DNA of 64,000 bases from contig NC_080050.1 of NCBI RefSeq assembly GCF_026212465.1, positions 32,766,570 to 32,830,569 on the forward strand, given 5' to 3'. A program made the position numbers and the translations under genes. The stretch is from Amaranthus tricolor (Eukaryota > Streptophyta > Magnoliopsida > Caryophyllales > Amaranthaceae). The notes beneath the pieces are model-generated. The model was not told the origin of the DNA. It saw only the letters and a program-made list of their open reading frames with translations, and made no database searches. This document shows, one piece after another, positions 25,102-37,100 of the stretch. Each line of letters opens with the position of its first letter. The first letter of the stretch is position 1.

Positions 25102-27150
25102 ATGGGAAACTACACCAGAAATCCAAATATTTTCACACCCAATTGTAATTATAATTCATATGTTGATAATAATGATCTAAATTGGGAAGCCCAACTAACA
25201 AATCCTCTAACTATGCCACCTTTACATCCATCTTTGTTACAAAACTCAAACTTAGATCTTCATAGTTTGATAATGGGTATGGGTTTGTACACTATTAATG
25301 ATCAAACACTAAGTGAAAATCAATCAATTAAGGATCATCCTGGTTTATCAGAATCAGCATCAATTTTATCATCAAGAAGTGAAAATGGAAATGAAATTAC
25401 TAACAAAAGAAAAGCTCAAGATTTGGGTGAAGAAAGTAGCACTTCTTTGCATTCAGCTCCTCTTCATCCAAATCATCTTAGCCCTCCAACTCCAAAGAAA
25501 AATGTATGTAAATCCCACTGTAAATACAACAAAATTCCATTACTTTAAAAACTATTTTTGTATTTTTATCTAATAATAGAGGGTTTAGTTAATTTCTGCT
25601 AATTAAGGTGTGTGATTTTGAAACAGAGTACAAACAGAGGAAAAAGAAGCAAGAAAAGTATTGGGGAGTCGAAAACAGATGGAAATACAAAGGAAGTTGT
25701 TCATGTTAGAGCTCAGCGTGGTCAAGCTACTGATAGTCATAGTATAGCTGAAAGAGTATGTGTACTTCTTTTTTCACTTTCTATCAAATATTGTTGGAAT
25801 GGTACATCCATGAATTATAGTCATTAAAATTCATACGCTTTTGAACTAGCTATAATATATCCCTGATTACATGCTGACATTAACAATAACTCCAGCTAAA
25901 ACCGTCGTTCAACTCAATAAATATGCTAAATAATTGTTTCTATCAAAACTATAAAATTATTTGGATACTATATCTTCATTCATGCTATATAAAACCTTGA
26001 TCAACATGTTCTATCAATCCATAGGGTTGCAAACTTATCCTCACTCCAATGCTAAAACTCATAATATCAAATAATACATGTTACATACTTAATACGAGTA
26101 CTAAACCAAACTATTGATTAAAAACGTTTTTGTCAAATATAATTGTCAATTGTGTTCAGGTAAGAAGAGGGAAGATTAATGAAAGACTCAGATGCTTACA
26201 GGACATAGTTCCAGGTTGCTATAAGGTATCAAATTTTTTACTTTTTTTTTTTTTTTTTTTCCAATTTTGAAACTAAATTAGATGGTATCTAATAACAGAC
26301 ATATTGACAATGATACCGCTATAATTTGCAGACAATGGGAATGGCTGTAATGTTAGATGAAATAATTAATTATGTTCAGTCATTGCAAAACCAAGTTGAG
26401 GTAACAAAAAATTCTTTCTTTTTTTAAAATGTTAAATTATTAGTATTAATTTTATTTTTCATCTCCAGTTTCTATCAATGAAGCTCACCGCTGCAAGTCA
26501 ATATTATGATTTTAATTCTGAAAATGAGCATGTTGAAAAAAAGCAGGTACGATACATTTCTAATCATATATTTGATCCTCAAAATTTATAAATAATTTTA
26601 ATAAAATACAAAAAAGTAAATAAAAATATACATGTTAAAATTAATACATTGTGACAAATACAACGAATATATTTTAACTCAAACATGTCCCGAAAATTCA
26701 TATTCTAAGTTATATCCGTAATGTGGTTTACTAGTTAAATGGAGAAGTACTCCTTCCGTTCTCTAATGTTCTTCCTATTTGTAATATTCCATCTTAAAGA
26801 GAGATAAATTTGATTAATATTTTTGACACATATTTAAAAGATAAAATATATATCCATGTGAGATCTCGTTAGAATGTATACTTTTTTATTATGTATTTTT
26901 AATAATTTTTTATTATGTGTATTTAGAGATATTGGGGTTTAAAATTTACTTTGAAAACTGTGTAAAAGTAAACGAAAAGAAAAAAAAGAATCTAATTAAT
27001 GTCTGTAAATGTTGTCAAATAATAATAATGCAGAAGATAAAGGCATCAAGCAACAGTGATGAAGCACAGGGGATGATTAATAATAATAACAAAGGAGGAT
27101 ATGATGAAGCAACAATTTACAATCTCTATCAATCAGGATGGTCCTTTTGA
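25102..27150 (+). CDS. bHLH transcription factor, BEE/CIB (subfamily XII) type
   Basis: Six exons, 25102-25503, 25627-25755, 26160-26225, 26332-26400, 26469-26546 and 27034-27150, give 286 aa with all junctions in phase 0. The DNA-binding region is RAQRGQATDSHSIAERVRRG followed by KINERLRCLQDIVPGC, then helix 2 TMGMAVMLDEIINYVQSLQN and FLSMKLTAAS. This arrangement is diagnostic of the BEE1/BEE3/HBI1/CIB clade, which acts downstream of brassinosteroid and light signals. The His, Glu and Arg residues that contact the E-box are present. The residue after VRR, nearly always Glu in this clade, is Gly here. The N-terminus is Asn-rich and disordered. The C-terminus YQSGWSF is short. The intron before the last exon starts with a MITE-like TACTCCTTCCGTTCT at 26746. 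Confidence 0.9.
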
Positions 27151-29525
27151 CTTGGACCTTTGGCTTCTTGCTTTCTATTCCTTTGCATTTGATTACATTT
27201 CATTATCTCCATCTTATTGTCAATTTTTGTAAACTCCCAAAAAGAAAAACATTATTAATTATTCATTAAACTTTTAGGAAAAGGATAGAATACATGATAA
27301 TTCTCAAATACTACTACTATTTAGCGTAAATCATTGATAAAACCCTATCTAAAATTCGTTGGGTTTGGCACAATTTCATTGGCTAATTGCAAAAAGGATA
27401 GAAGAAGTTTATTGTTTTTGTATAATTGGTATTTTTTGTAATTTTGTGTATTAGTTATTGGATCTTAGTGGATCATTATTATTATTATTATTGTTATTAT
27501 TATTATTATTATTGAGTTGCTGCCAATCTATCATACAATAATTACAAGACTTTGATTTGATTTGATATGATTATTGTGCTTCAATTCATAGATGTTCACC
27601 ATAAGCAAACAAATTAATTGAATCAAATTCGCCAAATATTAATATATGACATAAGGATTCATTATTAGATTTTAAAAGTTATGTCAGTCTACTCAAATTA
27701 ATATATATCAGAGGTGATTACTGTACTAGTCGAATCAATTTTTAGGCCTTAAAAAATTTAGGGTCCTTAGTAATAATTCGCTTTGTTTTTGCTAATCGAC
27801 GGTCATACATAAATATTTTGTACAAGATCTATCATCATACATATCATACCTATCAATTAATAAACTTATCCGCATAATTGCTTTAATATAAATGTAAATG
27901 AAATGTGAATTATTAAAAGGCAGTTAATATGTAACACTCAGAGATAAAACAAGCAAAAGACATGAATGAACAAGGCAAGAATGAAGATGGTATACGAACA
28001 AGCAAAGGTAGACAAAAATTGGTCGTTAGAAAAGGACCCAAATTGAGAGATGATGCATTCAACGGCAAAAGGGATATTGCTATTTTGAGGGATTATCTAA
28101 TGAACAAAGCTAGTAGAACCCACAAATACATGGAGGTTTAATATCTAATAGACGTTTTCTATTCATGCACTTAATGATTGGCGCAACAAACTGTCCAAAA
28201 TGCAACTATTTGCTTAAAATGTTTGCTTGTTTTAATGGACACCACCAAGTTTAGATGCATTGCATTTTTATGGGTTATGAAGAGACTGTGTGTGTGTGGA
28301 GGAAGACAGCTTTAGTGGACCATATATTGCACAAGATTGGTTATGCATATGATGCAAATGTGGCTTTTCCCATTTTCACTAGTTTATTTGTAGAATTTTT
28401 TAAATTTCCCTCTATAAAATAATTATAATATCAGCAGTCTAAACTATGTGATCTATTATATATTTTGAATCATAACATAAGTTGTGATATCTTTTAAGGT
28501 ACGGTGGTTATTAATAACCTATCACAACTCTCCTTCTTTATCTGGACTTAGAATCGACAAGTATAAGAGCATTTAGATTTTTCTCTCTAGCTAAGAGATG
28601 AAACTGTGATTTGAGGTAAGAACTTACAAGTCCAAGCACTTTAAATTTATTGTAGATTTCAATTTAATTCTATTGGTGATTATTGACATAGTTTGATGGA
28701 ATTTATACATAAATGATTTAATCCGTGAAATCATGATTAAGAAGTCATGCGTTGGATTTCATCCTACTTATGCTAATATCCTAAATGATTCCCTAATAAA
28801 GAAATTGAGAGGCAATGACATCAAAAACTATGAGAAGATTTGACCCAAGTCTAGCTCCTATTTCTTTGGCCTTCAATTGATAGAAAGATAGAGTACATGC
28901 ATGCACAAATTAGACAAAGCGAAGAAATGGGCAGGTGAATGTGGGTCCTGCTCATGCTCCTGCCTAGACTAATCTGGAATCTGGATAGTGTCACATTCCA
29001 TATTCGGATGGAGGGTCATGTATTTGTAGTTGGTCAAGTAGGGTGTAGGGATATGGGCAAGTTCAAGGATCCAAGTGTGTAAAGCTCTCAAACTCATCAT
29101 TTAACCCTTTACAAGTGGAAGTGGTTGTTTGTTGTTACTTGTGGATTAGCTTTGTTCGTCTAATGTCTACAATCAATTTATGTGTCATCCTTTTTCATTA
29201 AGTGCTTCACACTTTACTATTTAGTAAATTGATTGTAGAAAGAACCTCCTATGTTATGTTGTTAGGATTAAGGACAACAATGGATTGGGTTACTTTGATA
29301 AAAAAAAAATAATTTGTTTATGTTTACCTTAATTAAAAAGATTTTAAATTTATGTATACTAATGGATTGCAATCGTTATACTTGCCGTTCTTATTTATAT
29401 TATGTTATGGAGTATTTGAAAAAAACCTATTTTAATAGGTGAAAGTTTCCTCGTTATTAAAATTAACTTTTTCAAATTAAAATAAATTATTTTTTGTGAG
29501 TGAGTCAACGTAAACAAAATTAATA
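27151..29525. other. Intergenic, gene-free
   Basis: Holds the bHLH 3' flank and an interrupted ATT microsatellite at 27474-27515. No protein-coding or RNA gene is supported on either strand, and no transposon ends are clear. Confidence 0.5.
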
Positions 29526-29780
29526 CTCCCTCCTATACTATCCATTAGTCCCACTTATTTTTTTCATTATTCACTTATCACTCTTAATTTGTATTTTATT
29601 CTTAGTCTATAAGTTAAAACATAATCATGTAAGATCTTGTTTAATTTGTCTCAATACAAAGATTATTAATATTAATTTTTTATAATTTTTAATTAAGAAT
29701 AATTAAAGATATTAAATATTAAAATGTTGCCTCGACAAGTATGATAAATTAAATGAGACTATGGATTGAATACGAGGTAG
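29526..29780. mobile_element. Stowaway-like MITE, copy 1
   Basis: Flanked by TA on both sides. The left end is CTCCCTCCTATACTATCC; the right end is its degenerate complement ending ACGAGGTAG. The interior matches the copy at 41030-41285 nearly throughout, including CTATAAGTTAAAACATA and GTTGCCTCGACAAGT. Confidence 0.8.
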
Positions 29781-30165
29781 TATAAAATATATACAAGTAA
29801 TCTATCGTTAACTTTAAGGTCAACAATTCAAAAATATTTATAATATTAGTTGGAATGTATTTTTATTCGTGAGAAAAGAGCAATTAAACATTCTTAGGAC
29901 TTGGGATGGAGTGACTAATAATTTAGGGTTTAGTTTGTTGCATAGATACAATGAAAGCATGAATGATTTAAAAGTAAGTGTGACTTGGACAAACTAATGA
30001 AATTGAAGAATAAAAAAAGAGAGGATAAGTACGAACACATCTATTTGTGGGTTGAACAAATTGTTCATAGACTATGAAATATAAAATACACCAAAACAAG
30101 ATGATGTTAATTTTCTAATCGATTAATAGTTTCTAGTATTTAAAAGAGGTTAAGAATCTGATAAT
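29781..30165. other. Intergenic, AT-rich
   Basis: Nothing recognisable between the two MITEs. Confidence 0.4.
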
Positions 30166-30473
30166 TGTCTATTTGGTTAGTCATACTAAATGGTGGTAAT
30201 GGAAATGATTTATAGTGTAAAATTTTGATAAAAAATTTCATATCATTCCCATGGTAATGAAACTTTGATAAAAAAAAATATTTTTTGTTTATAAATTTCC
30301 ATTACCACCTAATACCACATCAATATATTAGAATGAATTTTGTGAAGAATATGAGAGGATTGGAGTTGAACAACTATGGCCATCAAGGTAGTCCAGAGAT
30401 TTTTCAACTAAAATTATAAGTACTAGTTTTTCATTCCCATTACCACCCTTTATTACGACCTATCAAACGGGCC
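30166..30473. mobile_element. Tourist/Harbinger-like MITE
   Basis: The right end, read inward, is GGCCCGTTTGATAGGTCGTA followed by ATAAAGGGTGGTAATGGGAA. The left end reads TGTCTATTTGGTTAGTCATA followed by CTAAATGGTGGTAATGGAAA. These form terminal inverted repeats of about 45 bp with several mismatches. The CCCGTTTG terminus suggests the Harbinger group. No transposase is encoded, and a clear 3-bp target duplication is not visible. Confidence 0.6.
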
Positions 30474-31146
30474 GTTAAGGATTTCTATCTAAATCTTACG
30501 ATCAAAACTTTCTTTTATGAGTCTGAATACATCATTTATAATTGCTCTAAAAACCCTTGAATAATAAACTTTCTAATAATGTCATATAAAAAAGCTCTAA
30601 TAACGTCTCTAATTTTTTGGCAAAGAACTAAATTTCTCGTCTTAGCACTTATAATACATATCCAATAGCTCAAAAACTTCTTACACTTAATCAAGATGGC
30701 AAGGAATATTATGACTATACCATAATGAAAAATTAAAAATCAAATACTTGGCTAAAAAACTGAAAATCATTTTTAAACAAAACTAAACCTTAAGATTAAG
30801 AAATGGCAAATTTTCCTATTACTTCTATATGCTTGTTTTTGTTAAACACAAATGGAGTTACTTATTTCTGTTGTAGAAATATTATTTGGGCAATGAAGTA
30901 AATTGAAGTCTACAAATTTTGTACGGTAAACATTAAACACCCCTTCATTTGGATGAATCAGACCAAAACTGTAAGAGAAGGCAATAAATCATACAGAAAC
31001 AATCATTTAGTATATCGTCTCTCTCATTTCTTGATTGCTTCGCTGCAAAATAAAATGCGCCAGATCAAAATTTATTCTTAAATTCACTGATATTTTGATA
31101 CATAATACATTAGTCAAATAGATTGTTGAATTTTCCAACATTTGTA
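30474..31146. promoter_or_regulatory. Upstream region of the EH-domain gene
   Basis: AT-rich DNA without other genes. By position it carries the promoter and 5' leader of the gene that starts at 31147; no element can be singled out with confidence. Confidence 0.35.
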
Positions 31147-34100
31147 ATGGCGGGTCAAAATCAAGGAGGAAGTTTAGATCAGTTTGAGGCATTTTTCAAA
31201 AGGGCAGATTTGGATCAAGATGGTCGTATTAGTGGTGCTGAAGCTGTTGCTTTCTTCCAAGGATCTGGTTTAACCAAACAAGTTCTTGCCCAGGTTTGAT
31301 TCCTTTTTTATGCTTCAAATATTAACATTTTTAAACCTTAAGTTTTTTTAATTAGTGCATGATTTCTATTCTAGGGCATTTTCTGGGAAGTGGGTATTGT
31401 TTCTTTAGAATGTTTAATTGTAGTTAATTTGTAGATGTTGTGATTTATGGTTGTTCTGTTGATATTTTAAATGAGCTTGACATTGTTTTTAGTCGTTTTT
31501 AGAATTGAAGTATAATCTATGGCTAAGTTTTTGATGAAATGTTTCACCTGATTTCGTGCACTTGATATTAACACATTACTGTGCAATTTCTGGGTGGCCA
31601 TGTATCCTAACGCACTGATGAATGCATTATTTATTGTTAATTTAAACAATATTGAAATACCATGGTACAGGTTAACTTATTTATCTTCTTATACTCTGAA
31701 GGGCCCCTTAAAATGTGAGGTGTTCCTCAAAGTAGGAGGGTCTGAGTAGTCGCTCATTGTGCGCTAGACCCCTCTATCTTAGAGAAATCTTAAGTTGGTG
31801 TGAAAATGATCCACATTCATGGATTGGTTTGTGGAAGATAAAGGGATTTCCATAGGTGATTTGCTGTGGTCTTTCAATTATGGGTATTTGGGATGTGGTA
31901 TTTGTTACAATTTCCGTTATGCTAGATAAAATGGGATGTGTGTACATTATCAAAAATTGAAGCCTTCTGAAATAACTGATGTCTGTAGATATGGATGCAT
32001 GCTGATCAGAAACGTGCTGGTTTCCTTGGCCGTCAAGAGTTTTTCAATGCTCTCAAGCTGGTAACTGTGGCACAGACTAAGCGAGAACTGACACCTGAGA
32101 TTGTCAAGTCAGCACTGTATGGACCAGCTTCATCTAAAATTCCTCCTCCACACATTACTCTCCCACCCTCCACTGCACCACAATCAACTTCCATGTCTAG
32201 TCCTCCAGCAATGCAGATGGGTGGTATGATGCCTACAGTGTCGCAAAATCTTGGTTATAGAGGCCCTTCACCTCCCAACCAGAACATGCAGCCACAATAT
32301 CTTTCATCTCCAGGGAACCAGTTAATGAGACCTTCTCAAGGTCTGGCTAATACTTCCGCTTCACTTTCTGTTCAAAGTGGTCTTGGTCTTCAGAATTCAG
32401 GTGCTGTACCTACTGGTCTTTCAAACTCTGGCATGTCAGTTTCAGGTCATCTGAGCTTAGGCATGACAACTCCTGGTCTTCCAGGCTCGGGTTTGTTGAG
32501 CTCTGGCCTTGCAAGCTCAGGCATAACGGGAGTTGGAGTTCCAAGTTCTGGGATGCCTCCATCTGTTGTTCCAAGTTTAGGAATGTCGACTGCTGCTCTT
32601 CCGAATGCTGGTGCCTCAACCAATTGGATGGGTGGAAACATTAGTGGAGCTCCATATGGACCAGGATCTCAGGTTCCTAACAAAGGGGCTGCTCCATCTA
32701 CACCTCAAAATACACTGATTTCTTCCCACGCTACAAAAAGCTTTAAAGCAACTACTCCTGTGGATGGGTTTTTCTCCAATACAGTTTCCATAGATGACCC
32801 TTTTGCTGCTTTTTTGGTAAAAAAACCAGGTGCTTTTCCGGCATCATCTTTATCCACCTCTGCTATTGTTCCTGTATCTGGTTCACCTTCAGCATCCTTT
32901 GTTTCTACTTCAGCAATTGTTCCTGTATCATCTGCAATTCAGCCACCATCAAGATCAAATTCACTTGATTCGTTGCAAAGTGCCTTTGTGAAGCCACCTG
33001 TTGGTAGTCAGCCACTGCAGGCACAGGCTTTCTCTAATTCATCACAATCTGTACTCAATCCACTACTTCTGGTGTTTCACCACAAATTTCTACTGGACCT
33101 GGAATATCTGTAGCTGAACAATCCCAGCCTCCATGGCCAAAGATGACAACTGCAGGTATACAGAAATATACCAAAGTATTTATGGAAGTGGACACTGATA
33201 AAGATGGAAAAATCACGGGTGAGCAAGCGCGCAATCTGTTTCTGAGCTGGAGACTACCAAGAGGTGGGTTGTTGTTTCTCTTTCTTATTGTCACTGCAAT
33301 GGAGGATTTCAGATATAATGAATAACACGCCACTTTTAAATTGGATATATTTTTAAAATAAGGAAATTTGAAATTGGAGAAACCCAATAATAGTTTATAA
33401 TTAAATAGCTAGTAACAACATGAATATACCGCCCGAATTTTGCTACTGACTTAGAGGAGTTTTGTAGACAATGAATTGTTATGAGGTGCATGTTAAAGCT
33501 AAGGGATCAAGCATCATTTTGACGACTTGGATTTTTTGTGTTTTCATCAGGGTCTTTTGTGGTCTTCACTTTGATCGTTTCTCGTCCTCGCTAGATATTA
33601 TAAATGAGGAATACTTCAGGTAGAAGGTCTTATTGTTTTAACGTGTAGCCTCCTTGGGTGGTTTTCATTAGCATTTGTGCTGTATTTGTTTGTCCCTAGC
33701 CCTTTGGTTTTTGGCTAAGGACTTATGGTTCACATTCTCTTTAGCTTTTGATACAATATATTTTTTTATTCTATCTCAAAATCCATTTCACAACATATTC
33801 TCTGTAGCTTTTTAACCACAATGTACATTCTTTGTAGCTTTTTAACCACTATGTAACCAATTAAGACGGACATAGGAGTATCATGTTAGGCTTTTAAGTT
33901 CCTGGATTGACTGATGATAATACAATCAATGTTGTGCTCTCTGTTAATACATTTATAATTTAGAATCAAAACATTCTTTTGCTCCATTTTTTCTGCTTGC
34001 TCATTCTTATTGATTTTGTTTTGCAGAGGTTTTAAAGCAGGTGTGGGACTTGGCAGACGAGGATAATGACAGTATGCTTACACTGCGGGAGTTCTGCATA

Positions 34101-37100
34101 GCTCTATATTTGATGGAGCGGTATAGGGAAGGGCGTTCCCTTTCTCCTTCACTTCCTAATAGTCTAATTTTCAATGAAACTCTCATGCGGATGACAGGTC
34201 TTCCAAACTCATCGCATGGTAATGCAGCATGGGTAGCACCATCTGGTACTGATATGGCTAACATCCTAATTTTCTACCTTACATTTTTCTTTCTCCATGT
34301 AGCATGCTTTAATTTAGGTTTCAATTTTTGTTCGTTGGAAAGTAGGTTACAGGCCTGTACAGGGAATCCATGGTCCACTGCCATTGGGGCCTGCTGGTTT
34401 GAGGCCAGCAATGCAGCCAGCTTTGCAGCCTGATGCAACAAAGCAGTTCCAGCAGCCAAAGTCTAGAGCACCTATATTGGATAGTTCCCAAGCTAATCAA
34501 CTGAGTGGCAACAATCAGAATATGCTCCAGTCAAGTCCTCCAGATACAAATGATGCAGAAACTAAGGTAGTGGCACTTGAACATGACAACCACATTATTA
34601 AAGCTCTTAAAAGGTAATATTCCTTAAATTGCTTTGTCATGTGCGCATGGATGACTTCTTTGGAGGACTCCCCTCTCTATAGTCTATACTATGTGGCAAT
34701 CTAGTCCTAAGGAAGCATCTCTTCTAAGTGAACATTTGAGGGATCTTATTATCCAGGCTCTAGGTTTACTTTGAAGTTAAATATTTCTATTCGGTTTTCT
34801 TATGAATGAAGATCTCTCATTGTTTTTGATGGAATTCGGTTAGAGGTTTTTTAGCAGTATCTTTTCGTTGGCATGTTCGGAGTCTTTAAGTAGGGATTTG
34901 TGGCCCTTGTTGGATCTCAGGAGGTTTATTTTAGCTTGTTTAAGTGATGGGTTTAGAGTAATTGTAAACATGTATGAGTTGGACTCTTTTGTTTCATATG
35001 TGAGTCCTCATTCATGCAACTCATTGTCTGCATGCCTATTGAGCAGATATGTTATATGTTTCTTATAGGCTGACTAGGGCAAGCATTGATATAGGCATGT
35101 ATGATAACAATTCAAGGTTCACGGTGCCGGCGCTGGAGGGCACCACCTCCCTCCCCTCCCCTCTTAAAACCACCTAGATGAGAGCCACTCAATGACATTG
35201 GGTTAATGGAACGTGTATACGGTTTTCCCTTCCCGTGCATTCTTCTGCTGTTTGTTTTCCTGATTGAGGGACAATGAAGAATATTTTAGAAAGGCTTTAT
35301 TTTTGTGTGGGGACATGTAGCTCATTTTTTTCTTTTTTTTTTATGCTTGCATGATAAATTCAGGAGTTTAAAGAGGGACATACATTTTAAATATTGAGAT
35401 CTGCACTTAGGGGCGGATCTAGAAAAAAAAAGTGATGTCACTTGAAATTGAAAGGATAAAAATAGGTGAATGCGAAATGGGTTATTCGGTTTTTGTAGGG
35501 TAAAAGTAGTGTGAATAAAGGAAGGGAGAAAGAAAAAAATAGAGGTAGTTGTCTGGGCATTGAACCACAAACCTAATGGTTAAAAGATAACTACTCAACC
35601 AACTCAACCCATACACTTTAATATTCTACTATTTTTTTTCCAAATTAAAGTGATGTCACTTGACTACCCTGACACCCCTTTCCCTCCGCCACTGTCTGCA
35701 CTAGTTATATGTAATATTCCAAATACTTGAATTCATTTTGAAAACTGTACTGTGTACTGGTACTGTGGTACAACCGTACAAGGGTTGCCAGCTGTACATA
35801 ATACATACTAATTACTACAGATAATGTAGCTTCTAAGATGTTGTGATATAGCCTTCATGATCTAGTCTTATATGAATTTCCAAGGAAAATTATGCTTTCA
35901 CAAGTACTTTCCAATCAAATTTGTGTTGGCTTGAGATTAGTCTGCCTGAACTGATTTTACTTTGAGGCTATTGAAATCGTGAGGGGAACATGATGTCCAT
36001 GGTTGAAGGGAAGAAGAGCATTCCATGGATTCGAGGATTAGGGAAAAAAGTTAGGAAGATATAAATTTATCAGTGTACGTGATTGATCTTAAATTCAAGT
36101 CGAGAATATAACCGTTTTGCACTAGTCTTGCATTTCTTACCACTTGCCATCTTAACTTGGATATGTTCGACAATGTTCATTGGATCACTCTAACTTCTAT
36201 TACATTTATTAAAGATTGAAAAGGTAGAGAAGGTAATACTGGATTCCAAGGAAAAGCTAGAGTACTACCGCACGAAAATGCAGGAACTTGTGAGTACCTT
36301 CTCTCTTGAAACTTCATTTTGCGCACTTTTAGAAAAGTTTATTTTCTTAACTCACATGACATTCATCTTCACTGAAATGTGGGTTTTGGTGAAATCTGCT
36401 CAGGTAGGACTTTAGCAATAAATAGTTTTCATGGGCTAAGGGCCTGCCTGAATGTGAATTGCCATGTATGTATACTCTTGTTGATGAATGAATTAGAACC
36501 CACCCCAGGTGTTATGTACTTAGGCTTTATTGGTTGATTATTTTCTATCACTTAATTGATTCACTAAGTTGGTAAGGTCTGTTAGATAGGCTGTCAGTGG
36601 CGTTGAAGTAACCTGGGTAACCACTAGTTGTGCTTGTCTATATTAGAAGAACAGGTGAGGGCAATTAAGGAACAAAGCAATTGTGCCCAATTAAGACTCT
36701 TTCAACTTACTACATGGAAAACGGAAACTTACAGATCAAGAAAAATCTGTCAGATAATTATTTTGCAATGCTGTTGCACACTCCAGAGAGCTCTCGCTCA
36801 ACAACGAAATATAGCCACAAATAGGGCCATATGGTTAAAAGATCAATATCAACAAGACTGTGGTCTGTGAGTTTGATAATTGAGAAACAGCTTTTATCTG
36901 GTTTTCATCGTATAAGGTACAGCCGGTCACTGGAGCAAAAAAACATTTTTATCTAGGATGTCAATCTCATAATAATCTTTAGCAAGGCTTTGAATATCCA
37001 TTGGATGTGATGTAGACTTCTAACTCCTTAAGGAGTAGTCAGAAAGCTATCAGTTCTGTTTTTCGATGCCTTTGTCAAACCAGTTGAGGATTTTCCATAT

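Noticed and set aside
34567..34617. Extension of EH1 exon 4 through VVALEHDNHIIKALKR
   Set aside because: Using the later donor at 34613 breaks frame with the next exon, whereas the AAG|GTAGTG donor at 34566 joins ETK to IEKVEKVILDSKEKL in register with the family.
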